Below are positions 27,196 through 34,960 of a stretch of 64,000 bases of DNA, in pieces; the stretch's first letter is position 1, and each line of letters starts with the position of its first letter. The stretch lies in NCBI RefSeq assembly GCF_029028005.1, contig NZ_JAOTPO010000009.1, positions 142,140-206,139 on the forward strand, given 5' to 3'. Under the pieces are notes generated by a model. That model worked only from the letters and a program-made list of their open reading frames with translations. It did not search any database and was not told the DNA's origin. The DNA is from Alkalihalobacterium chitinilyticum (lineage in GTDB: Bacteria > Bacillota > Bacilli > Bacillales > Bacillaceae_F). The position numbers were made by a program, and so were the translations under genes.

Positions 27196-28350
27196 ATGTC
27201 CAAACCTTACTTAACAGAAGAACATGAAATATTTAGAAAGTCATTAAGAAAATATTTAGAAAAGCAAGTAATCCCCAATTTCGAGGACTGGGAAGAAGCG
27301 AGACAAGTACCAAGAACCTATTGGAAACAGCTAGGAGAACAAGGTTTCCTATGTCCATGGCTCGATGAAGAATATGGTGGCATGAATGCTGATTTTGGTT
27401 ATTCTGTTGTTTTTACTGAAGAGCTAGAAAAAGTCGGTGCAGGTATCGGTGGTCCTGGCCTCCATAATGATATTGTTATGCCATACATTGATTCTTATGG
27501 ATCAAAGGAGCAAAAGCAAAGATGGTTACCACGGAGTGTAACTGGGGAAATGATCTCTTCCATTGCCATGACAGAACCAGGAACTGGTTCCGATTTAGCG
27601 GCTATTAAAACAACTGCTGTGAGAGATGGAGATCATTATGTGATAAATGGTGAAAAAACGTTTATAACGAACGGATATTCAACAAATTTCATCGTTGTTG
27701 TTTGTAAAACAGACACCAATGTCAATCCTCCTCATAAAGGTATTAGTCTTATTATTGTAGATACAATTGATGGTGAAGTTCCTGGATTTAAAAAAGGGAA
27801 AAAACTTAGAAAGGTTGGCCAACATACATCCGATACAGCAGAATTAATCTTTGAAGATGTAAGGGTTCCTGTGGAGAACTTACTTGGCGAAGAAGGAAAA
27901 GGCTTCTATTACTTGATGGATAAACTTCAACAAGAGAGGTTAATGGTAGCTATTGGAGCAATAACTTCAGCCGAAAGAATGTTAGAAATCACGATCGATT
28001 ATGTCAAACAACGTAAAGCTTTTGGTAAACCTATTAGTAAATTCCAAAATACTCAATTTAAAATTGCTGAAATGGCAACAGAAATTGAAATAGGACGGAC
28101 GTTTGTTGATAATTTAATCGTTAAGCATATGGCAGGGGAAGACGTTGTAACAGAAGTTTCGATGGCAAAATGGTGGGTTACAGATCTGGCGAAAAAGATG
28201 GCTGGAGAATGTATGCAACTTCATGGTGGTTACGGTTATATGGAAGAGTACGAGATTGCTAGAAGGTACCGTGACATTCCAGTTTCAACAATTTATGCAG
28301 GTACAAATGAGATTATGAAACAGATTATTGCGAAAAATATGGGGCTATGA
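27196..28350 (+). CDS. Acyl-CoA dehydrogenase (long-chain/isovaleryl-type active site)
   Basis: A 384-residue FAD enzyme that makes 2-enoyl-CoA. Family signatures are AMTEPGTGSDLAAIKTTA (124-141), KQRKAFGKPISKFQ (271-284), QLHGGYGYMEEYEIAR (341-356) and IYAGTNEIMKQII (366-378). The position that holds the catalytic glutamate in medium-chain enzymes is A368. Instead QQERL places a glutamate at 247, where long-chain and isovaleryl-CoA dehydrogenases have their base. It lacks the DGPDEVH ending that I associate with ACAD10/11. GAGAGG is eight bases before the ATG. Confidence 0.92.
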   Translation: MSKPYLTEEHEIFRKSLRKYLEKQVIPNFEDWEEARQVPRTYWKQLGEQGFLCPWLDEEYGGMNADFGYSVVFTEELEKVGAGIGGPGLHNDIVMPYIDSYGSKEQKQRWLPRSVTGEMISSIAMTEPGTGSDLAAIKTTAVRDGDHYVINGEKTFITNGYSTNFIVVVCKTDTNVNPPHKGISLIIVDTIDGEVPGFKKGKKLRKVGQHTSDTAELIFEDVRVPVENLLGEEGKGFYYLMDKLQQERLMVAIGAITSAERMLEITIDYVKQRKAFGKPISKFQNTQFKIAEMATEIEIGRTFVDNLIVKHMAGEDVVTEVSMAKWWVTDLAKKMAGECMQLHGGYGYMEEYEIARRYRDIPVSTIYAGTNEIMKQIIAKNMGL

Positions 28351-28477
28351 TAGGCACAGCATTATGAAAACACTCTAATTATTTGCTGCTTTGACACTAG
28401 AATTTGAGAGTAGAACATTGCTTAGGATTGGAGAGAACCTTACCTTCACATAATAGTTTTTAATAGGGGGAAACAGA

Positions 28478-29992
28478 ATGAATGTTGTGAATATGCTCGT
28501 TGATACAGCAGATCGTTTACCTGAAAAAACCGCCATTGTATACAAAAGCGAAAAGTGGAGTTATAGACAATTGAAGGAATTAGTGTTTAAGGCAGCGAAT
28601 GGTTTAAGGACGAGTGGTATAAAAGAAAATATGCATGTAGGATTGATGATGACAAACCGTCTAGAGTATGTGGTTTCTTATTTTGCAGCTTTAGCCGTTG
28701 GGGCCGCGGTAGTCCCTATCAATCCGCAGTTTAAGGAAAAAGAGTTAACGTATGTGTTAAATGATTCGGATGCATCAGCCCTTATTTACGAACACTATTT
28801 TGCAGAAACGGTATTAAATGCGAAAGATGGTTTTAAATCTGTTAATAATCTCATTTCTTTTTATGGTAAAGGTAACGATAAGTGCGAGTGGTCTAAATTA
28901 TTGGACTGTGAACCGATCAACCAACCGAGCGAAAGACATGAGAATGATACAGCACAAATTATTTATACCTCTGGTACAACTGGTCATCCAAAAGGTGCTA
29001 TGATTACACATGATAACGTATTATGGATGACGAATACAGTTACGGAAGTCCAAGAAACGAGTGAGACAGATAAAATAGTCGTCGTCTTACCACTATTCCA
29101 TGCTTATGCAAAAGTTGCTTGTTTATTATGTGGAATTTATAAAGGGGCAACTGCGTATTTAGAAGACCGTTTTATTCCTGATTTAATGCTAGAAATGATT
29201 GATCGTGAGAAAATAACGGTTTTCCCTGGTGTACCTACAATGTTTACAATGTTTGTCCACTCTCCAAAGCTGAAAGACTATGACTATTCTTCACTAAGAA
29301 TTTTTGGATCTGGTGGTGCTAGTATCCCAGTTGAAATCATTGATCGTATTAAGAAGGAAATTGGCGTAGCAATGCTTGAAGGCTATGGTCAGACTGAATC
29401 TACGGTAATGATTACTTGTCAACCGCTTCACGGTGAAAAGCTTGTCGGGTCAGTTGGAATTCCAGTTCCTGGTTTGGATCTTCGTATTGTGACGGCAGAT
29501 GACAAGGATGTTCCACAAGGTGAAGTAGGAGAAATTATTTTCCGTGGACGTAACGCTATGAAAGGATATTATAATAGACCAGAAGCAACGAAAGAGACCA
29601 TTCGCGACGGTTGGGTTTATACTGGCGATTTAGGTTATCAGGACGAGGATGGAAACTTATTTATTGTAGACCGGAAGAAAGATATGATTATACGTGGAGG
29701 TTACAACGTATACCCACGTGAAATAGAAGAAGTGCTATATGCTCATCCAGATATTATTGAATGTGCAGTAATCGGTGAGGCTAATGAAGTATTTGGAGAA
29801 GAAATTGTAGCGTATGTCGTTACCAAAAATGAATTGTTAGAAGAGGAACTCTCTTCATATTGCAAAAAGAATATGGCTAATTATAAAGTTCCTAGAATCT
29901 TTAGGTTTATTGAAGAACTGCCCAAGACAGCTACAGGAAAGATTCTGAAAACGCCTTTGAGAAAAAATCAAGAATCACGAAATACTAAGTGA
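28478..29992 (+). CDS. Acyl-CoA ligase (AMP-forming), thiolase operon
   Basis: A 504-residue ANL enzyme. Motifs: IIYTSGTTGHPKGAMITH near 167-184, YGQTEST near 303-309, TGDLGYQDEDGNLFIVDRKK near 386-405, GGYNVYPREIEEVLY near 411-425 and the catalytic lysine region PKTATGKILKTPLR near 483-496. It resembles the LcfB/YhfL-type ligases of Bacillus. AGGGGG lies eight bases before the ATG. Placed last in the thiolase-SDR-dehydrogenase operon, it would activate the growth substrate, the role of LvaE in the levulinate pathway. Confidence 0.92.
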   Translation: MNVVNMLVDTADRLPEKTAIVYKSEKWSYRQLKELVFKAANGLRTSGIKENMHVGLMMTNRLEYVVSYFAALAVGAAVVPINPQFKEKELTYVLNDSDASALIYEHYFAETVLNAKDGFKSVNNLISFYGKGNDKCEWSKLLDCEPINQPSERHENDTAQIIYTSGTTGHPKGAMITHDNVLWMTNTVTEVQETSETDKIVVVLPLFHAYAKVACLLCGIYKGATAYLEDRFIPDLMLEMIDREKITVFPGVPTMFTMFVHSPKLKDYDYSSLRIFGSGGASIPVEIIDRIKKEIGVAMLEGYGQTESTVMITCQPLHGEKLVGSVGIPVPGLDLRIVTADDKDVPQGEVGEIIFRGRNAMKGYYNRPEATKETIRDGWVYTGDLGYQDEDGNLFIVDRKKDMIIRGGYNVYPREIEEVLYAHPDIIECAVIGEANEVFGEEIVAYVVTKNELLEEELSSYCKKNMANYKVPRIFRFIEELPKTATGKILKTPLRKNQESRNTK

Positions 29993-30060
29993 TCATAGTA
30001 AAGAATTGTTGCCGTTTTATTTTGTAGTCTTAAAGAATAGTCTATTAAAGACCAATATAC

Positions 30061-30165
30061 GTATTACTTAGTGATGGGGAGCAAAAGATTAAACCCATTT
30101 GCAATTATTTATCTGATTAAAACTTTTTTTATATTTTATTATTATTTAGCTCATCACTAAGCAAT
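30061..30165 (+). repeat. Widely spaced inverted repeat between ligase and MFS genes
   Basis: CTTAGTGATG (30067-30076) and its exact complement CATCACTAAG (30152-30161) lie 75 bases apart and extend imperfectly outward. The 318-base gap between the genes holds nothing else I recognise. It may be paired operator half-sites. Confidence 0.45.
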
Positions 30166-30310
30166 ATGTTAATCATATTATAGATATGTTGATCAAAACT
30201 ATATAGGGAGTGTTTTAAAGTAATTGATAGTAAACTATATATTTGCTATCAATTTGCTATAGGGTGATAGCTGATGTCTATCAGTCTATTAAAGGAGTTG
30301 TAGGATAGAA

Positions 30311-31741
30311 ATGAACAACAATATTTCTAAAAAACAATATATTATTTCTGAATCAGAAAAGAAAAAGCTGATTAGTTTGTTATGTATTTTGTTATTGTTT
30401 TCAATTATGAATTCGACGATGTTTATGGTTTCTGTACCTGATATCGCTTTTTATTTTGATCTCTTACCTTCACAAGTAAGTTGGGTGGTTACAGGGTATA
30501 TTATTTTATACTCAATTGGTGCTTTGTTATATGGGAAGTTAGGTGATATTTTTCCGATTAAAAATCTATTAACATTTGGCATTGCTTTATTTGTTTTAGG
30601 ATCAATATTTGGCTTCTTTTCACCCAATTATTTGATGGTTGTCATATCAAGAATGATCCAAGCTTGTGGTGCTGCTGCAATTATTGCAATTGTTTTTGTC
30701 ATTCCATCTCGGTATTTTCCTCATGAGAAAGGTCAGATGCTTGGTATCTTATCTTCTGCAATGGCATTTGGTGCTGGTTTGGGCCCAGTACTCGGCGGAT
30801 TTATTGCAGGTTTTTTAGATTGGCATTATATATTTCTTTTTTCTTTTGTTGTTGTTTTGACTTTGCCTTTTATCCGTGTTCTATTGCCGAAAGAAGAGAA
30901 GAAAAGTGGTAAACCTGATGTCATTGGAGCAATATTAATGGCTGCAGGTGTCGCTTTATTTATTTTATTTATTACAACGTTTAATTGGATTTACTTTTTA
31001 TTAAGTACTTTAATTATTGGCTCGTTCTTCTGGTGGATTTTTCATTATAAACATCCGTTAATTTTACCTGAGATGTTTAAGAATAAAGTCTTTCGGCTTA
31101 CAGTCCTAACTAGCTTTTTCGGGACTTTAATTATGTTTAGTAATTTATTTATTTTGCCTTTACTATTAAGAGAAGTGCATAGTTTGAGTACGATACAAAT
31201 TGGATTAGTCTTGTTTCCCGGCGCAATCCTTGGTGCGTTTGTTGGACGTGTAGCCGGAGGGTTTACTGATCGCTTTGGGAGTCATTCGGTTGGTTATTTT
31301 GCAATTACTTTAATATTAATTGGTTCGTTCCTTCTTTCGAGCTTTGTCGGTTTTGCCCCTTGGATTATTAGTTTAATATTTAGTATCAATTTTATTGCGT
31401 TCCCAATTTTTCAAACGTCGATGGCTAATTTAATTTCATCAGTTCTACCAGATGACCAAATGGGTGTTGGAATGGGGATATACAATCTAGGGAACTTACT
31501 GTCTGGAGCAGTAGGTGGTGCGATCATTGGTAGAATTTTAGATTATTCATTTATCGGTATTTCATTAAATCCGTTTATTGAAAGTATTGGTATCGTCGTA
31601 GTGTACAGTAATATTTTTGTCGGGATGGCTCTGCTTACGATCTTTATTGGTCTCTATTTTTATCTCTCTAATCGTAAACACCAAATGTTGTTACTTAGAG
31701 ATGATGTGCAGTTTGAACCCATTTCATATAAAAACGATTAG
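30311..31741 (+). CDS. MFS transporter, DHA2-like (14-helix) drug/proton antiporter family
   Basis: A 476-residue polytopic protein. Hydrophobic segments are spaced as in 14-helix MFS exporters: VPDIAFYFDLLPSQVSWVVT near 45-64 (motif D1 region), GKLGDIFPIKNLL near 78-90 (motif A) and GAGLGPVLGGFIAG near 150-163 (motif C, typical of antiporters). The second half has GRVAGGFTDRFG near 307-318. The tail is charged. GGAG lies ten bases before the ATG. It may export a toxic intermediate of the neighbouring pathway or an unrelated compound; it is separated from the ligase by 318 bases. Confidence 0.88.
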   Translation: MNNNISKKQYIISESEKKKLISLLCILLLFSIMNSTMFMVSVPDIAFYFDLLPSQVSWVVTGYIILYSIGALLYGKLGDIFPIKNLLTFGIALFVLGSIFGFFSPNYLMVVISRMIQACGAAAIIAIVFVIPSRYFPHEKGQMLGILSSAMAFGAGLGPVLGGFIAGFLDWHYIFLFSFVVVLTLPFIRVLLPKEEKKSGKPDVIGAILMAAGVALFILFITTFNWIYFLLSTLIIGSFFWWIFHYKHPLILPEMFKNKVFRLTVLTSFFGTLIMFSNLFILPLLLREVHSLSTIQIGLVLFPGAILGAFVGRVAGGFTDRFGSHSVGYFAITLILIGSFLLSSFVGFAPWIISLIFSINFIAFPIFQTSMANLISSVLPDDQMGVGMGIYNLGNLLSGAVGGAIIGRILDYSFIGISLNPFIESIGIVVVYSNIFVGMALLTIFIGLYFYLSNRKHQMLLLRDDVQFEPISYKND

Positions 31742-31856
31742 TCGCCTAAGTATTATTATAGTAATGTAGATCGCAATGTATAACAGAAAATAAAGAAAAT
31801 TCTAAAAAATAAAGGATTTCTCACCTAAACATAGAATTAATAAGCTATAGAAAGGT

Positions 31857-31870
31857 ATTAAGCGTTTTCA
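31857..31870 (+). promoter_or_regulatory. Weak cre-like site upstream of the 57-residue gene
   Basis: ATTAAGCGTTTTCA matches 12 of 14 CcpA consensus positions (first two differ). It lies 61 bases before the small gene. Confidence 0.3.
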
Positions 31871-31931
31871 TGTTTATCCTGTAAAAGATAATTCCAGGTA
31901 CGTAAAAATAATTTTATCTAGGGAGGAAATT

Positions 31932-32105
31932 ATGAGCATGGTTCGAAAAAGCGGAATTTATGAGAACATTAGTAAAAGAAGATGGGAATATTGGTTAGTG
32001 AAGAACAGTGATATAAAAATTATGGTTTCTTGGTTACAATGGGGGTCTTCAGAAGAAGAATACAAAAAATGGGAAGAGAACTGTCTTATTTCGAAAGTTG
32101 GATAA
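31932..32105 (+). CDS. Small tryptophan-rich protein of unknown function (57 aa)
   Basis: GGGAGGAAATT precedes the ATG (six bases from GGAGG), and a strong terminator follows 25 bases after the stop, so this short frame has the full framework of a gene. The product is soluble and charged, with five tryptophans (RRWEYWLVKNS, SWLQWG, KKWEENC) and one cysteine. I do not recognise the family. It stands alone between the MFS transporter and dbpA. Confidence 0.65.
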   Translation: MSMVRKSGIYENISKRRWEYWLVKNSDIKIMVSWLQWGSSEEEYKKWEENCLISKVG

Positions 32106-32129
32106 TTTAAAAGATATTTTGTTAGGTGA

Positions 32130-32181
32130 AAGGCTTACTTAAAAAATCGCAATTGGCGATCATTTAAGTAAGCCTTTTTAT
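32130..32181 (+). terminator. Terminator of the 57-residue gene
   Basis: AAGGCTTACTTAAA (32130-32143) pairs with TTTAAGTAAGCCTT (32163-32176), followed by TTTAT. Confidence 0.88.
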
Positions 32182-32409
32182 GTCATAATTGACAAATTCT
32201 TTGAGTTAGATTAAATAATCTATTAGTAGATTACTAATGATCCTGGGACATTCTCTACTATCCTACACTTAACCTCAAATTATTCGTTTCTCGCCATTAC
32301 CCATATACCTTGCACTGCCGATGGCGAAAGCGTATGATTTATCAAAGAAAGATTATTACTTTATTTTGATAGGGAATACTTAAACAAAAAACATAAATGA
32401 GGTTTTTAA
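32182..32409. other. Upstream region of dbpA, nothing specific seen
   Basis: AT-rich intergenic sequence with no supported gene or clear repeat. A long leader is possible, since dbpA-type helicases are often post-transcriptionally controlled, but I see no defined structure. Confidence 0.35.
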
Positions 32410-33855
32410 ATGAGTCATAATAATTTTCAAAATTATAAATTGAGTACGGATATTACTCGAGCGTTGAGTAGTTTGGAATATAACCTTCCGACTGAAGTGC
32501 AACGAAAGGTCATACCTATTGCATTAAAAAAATGCGATCTGGTTGTTAAATCACAAACAGGGAGTGGGAAAACAGCAGCCTTTAGTATCCCAATTTGTGA
32601 GCTCATTGATTGGGAGGAAAACAAGCCTCAAGCTCTAGTTCTTACACCGACGAGAGAACTTGCAGTACAGGTTACAGAAGATATGACGAATATAGGGCGT
32701 TATAAACGAATTAAAGCAAATGCAATTTATGGAAAGCAATCTTTTGCTAGACAAAAGTTAGAATTGAAGCAAAAAAACCATGTCGTTGTCGGAACACCAG
32801 GACGAGTATTAGATCATATTCAAAAAGGTACACTTTCGTTGGAACGTTTAAATTTTTTAGTAGTAGATGAAGCAGATGAGATGTTAAATATGGGCTTTAT
32901 CGACCAAGTAGAAGCGATTATTACTGAACTTCCTACTGCGCGTGTTACAATGCTTTTTTCTGCAACGTTACCGCCAGATATTGAAAGTCTCTGCCGAAAA
33001 TACATGAAAGATCCTGTTCACATAGAAATACAAGCAACAGGTCTTACAACTGAAAAGATTGATCACTTTCTTTTCGAAGTTACAGAAGAAGACAAATTAG
33101 CTGTCCTGAGAGATTTAACGATCGTAGAAAATCCAGATAGTTGTATTATTTTTGGTAGTACTCAAAATCAAGTCGATGATTTGTATAAGGATCTCAGACG
33201 TTACGGTTACAGTTGTGAAAGAATTCATGGTGGAATGACCCAAGAAGACCGATTCTCTGTGATGAATGATTTTAAAAAAGGGAGGTTTAGGTACTTAATC
33301 GCTACAAATGTTGCTGCACGAGGTATTGATATTGATAATATTACGCATGTAATTAACTATGACCTACCGTTAGAGAAAGAAAGCTATGTACATCGAACAG
33401 GGAGAACAGGTCGTGCAGGAAAAACAGGTAAAGCATTTACCCTTTTAACTCCTGGTGAGCAAAAAGACTTAGAAGTTATTGAAGCATACATTGGTTTTGA
33501 AATAACAAAGCTATCTGTCCCTTCAAAGGAAGAGGTAGCAAGAAAAAGAGTTGCATTTGAGAGAAAGAACAAGGATCAACCAACATTCAAAAAAGATAAA
33601 AGTGCTAATTTGAACAAAGGAATTATGAAACTTTATTTTAATGGTGGCAAGAAAAAGAAAATAAGAGCAGTCGATTTGGTAGGAACGATTTCTAAAATAC
33701 CCGGTGTTACTGCAGATGATATCGGGGTCATTACGATCCAAGAAACATCGTCATTTGTTGATATTTTAAATGGAAAAGGTCCCATCGTATTAAGAGCAAT
33801 GAAAAATACAACGATTAAAGGCAAACAGTTAAAAGTTCATCCAGCCAAGGAGTAA
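32410..33855 (+). CDS. dbpA: DEAD-box RNA helicase DbpA/YxiN
   Basis: A 481-residue DEAD-box helicase acting on 23S rRNA during 50S subunit assembly. Motifs: [12 protein letters not shown] (motif I near 49-59), [23 protein letters not shown] (motif II), FSATLP (motif III), [18 protein letters not shown] (motif V) and [12 protein letters not shown] (motif VI). A lysine-rich linker (370-400) leads to the C-terminal RNA-recognition domain (~405-481, [19 protein letters not shown]), which in YxiN/DbpA binds hairpin 92 of 23S rRNA. The length and C-terminal domain separate it from CshA/CshB. GAGG is 9 bases before the ATG. Confidence 0.92.
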   Translation: MSHNNFQNYKLSTDITRALSSLEYNLPTEVQRKVIPIALKKCDLVVKSQTGSGKTAAFSIPICELIDWEENKPQALVLTPTRELAVQVTEDMTNIGRYKRIKANAIYGKQSFARQKLELKQKNHVVVGTPGRVLDHIQKGTLSLERLNFLVVDEADEMLNMGFIDQVEAIITELPTARVTMLFSATLPPDIESLCRKYMKDPVHIEIQATGLTTEKIDHFLFEVTEEDKLAVLRDLTIVENPDSCIIFGSTQNQVDDLYKDLRRYGYSCERIHGGMTQEDRFSVMNDFKKGRFRYLIATNVAARGIDIDNITHVINYDLPLEKESYVHRTGRTGRAGKTGKAFTLLTPGEQKDLEVIEAYIGFEITKLSVPSKEEVARKRVAFERKNKDQPTFKKDKSANLNKGIMKLYFNGGKKKKIRAVDLVGTISKIPGVTADDIGVITIQETSSFVDILNGKGPIVLRAMKNTTIKGKQLKVHPAKE

Positions 33856-33949
33856 TGACAAATTAATACTGAGTAATAAGGCAGGAAATTGTTCTTTATT
33901 TAACGAAGGTATTAATATGGAACCATAAGAGCAATTAGAGGAGGTAGAG

Positions 33950-34341
33950 ATGGAGAAAAAATATTTTACAATAGAAGAAGCTAACGAATTACTACCATTA
34001 TTAGAAGTGGAATTAACAACCTTACAACAAATACAAACAACCTTCCAATTGAAAATCAAACAATTAAAAGAATTGAAAGCTAGTCGTGATCATCAACGAC
34101 CTGAACAAGGGATTTTCACACTAGAAAGCGAGCTGGAGTTTTTACAAATGGAGGCCAATCTCCACCTACGGAACATTGAGTCAAAAGGAGTTCAGTTAAA
34201 GGGAATTGATTTAGGGTTACTTGATTTCCTGCAATACTTAATGGGGAAGAAGTCCTTCTTTGTTGGAAACAAGGTGAGTCAAGAATTACCCACTATCATG
34301 GTCAGCATGAAGGATTTTCTGGGAGAAAGCCAATCAACTAA
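33950..34341 (+). pseudogene. DUF2203-family protein with a frameshift near 34229
   Basis: Reading from the ATG at 33950 (GGAGG upstream), residues 1-93 match the start of DUF2203 (FTIEEANELLPLLEVEL ... GIDLGLLDF). After codon 93 (TTC, 34226-34228) the frame drifts into unrelated sequence and would run to 34429, overlapping the next gene. In the other frame, from GCA at 34231, the family C-terminus is intact: GEEVLLCWKQGESRITHYHG then GFSGRKPIN and a stop at 34339-34341. Restoring one base in CCT at 34228-34230 would give DFPAILNGEE. So either a one-base deletion inactivates the gene or the sequence has an error here. The restored product would be about 130 residues of unknown function. Confidence 0.85.
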
Positions 34342-34367
34342 AGGTTTATTGCATATGGGGAGGTGGA

Positions 34368-34553
34368 ATGATGGATTTAACAGCCATTTTAGGAATGGGA
34401 TACGACAGCTTACTAGATGCGAGTGTTGATAAAAGCCCTGACGAGGTCGTTGTTACAAAAGATGATCAAACATTTTATATAGTCTCACAAAGTAACCATG
34501 AACAAACACTAGCATCTTTGGGATATAAAATAGTAGTCAACACAGGAGAGTAG
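34368..34553 (+). CDS. Small hypothetical protein (61 aa)
   Basis: GGGGAGG lies four bases before a double ATG (34368 and 34371; the second is seven bases away and may be the start). The acidic product (MDLTAILGMGYDSLLDASVD) contains a short beta-rich stretch, QTFYIVSQSNHEQTL, and has no motif I recognise. It begins 26 bases after the repaired stop of the DUF2203 gene, so they form an operon, and ends inside a terminator. Confidence 0.65.
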   Translation: MMDLTAILGMGYDSLLDASVDKSPDEVVVTKDDQTFYIVSQSNHEQTLASLGYKIVVNTGE

Positions 34554-34574
34554 TCATGACTCTCCTTTTTATTT
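34545..34574 (+). terminator. Terminator overlapping the end of the 61-residue gene
   Basis: GGAGAGT (34545-34551) and ACTCTCC (34559-34565) form a perfect stem followed by TTTTTATTT. The stop codon lies inside the hairpin. Confidence 0.85.
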
Positions 34575-34714
34575 AATTTGAATTAGGGCACCTGTACGAA
34601 ATTGAAGTGATTTTGGACAACGACTGTTAATAAAATGTTTGAAAAACATACATGTCAGTTTTTTCATGTGTTTAAAAGCCCTGTTATAATGTGTTTTTTT
34701 TCAACCGAATGTCT

Positions 34715-34730
34715 TGGCATGAAATATGCA
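34715..34730 (+). promoter_or_regulatory. Sigma-54 (-24/-12) promoter of acetoacetyl-CoA synthetase
   Basis: TGGCATGAAATATGCA has GG (34716-34717) and GC (34728-34729) separated by 10 bases and matches TGGCAC-N5-TTGCA at all but two positions. The leader to the start codon is about 220 bases and contains no convincing gene. Confidence 0.75.
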
Positions 34731-34960
34731 AATATAAATTAGACTTTTTTACGGGAAAACTTTAGAGGTTGTTTCTAAACTTTGTTGTTTGGAACGTTTT
34801 TTGCAAAAACAATGTAGAGTTAAGCAGCCACTTTACCTAGCTAACTGTCCAAAAGTATATAGCAGAAAATTTTTGAGAAGAGAGCCAACCGTAGACATTT
34901 TTGCTGAATTAAATCTTCACTCAACAATAACAGAGCTTACATTAAAAGGAGAGGGTCGTT

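Noticed and set aside
34342..34429. C-terminal extension of the DUF2203 frame
   Set aside because: It is out-of-frame sequence after the 34229 frameshift and overlaps the next gene's start.
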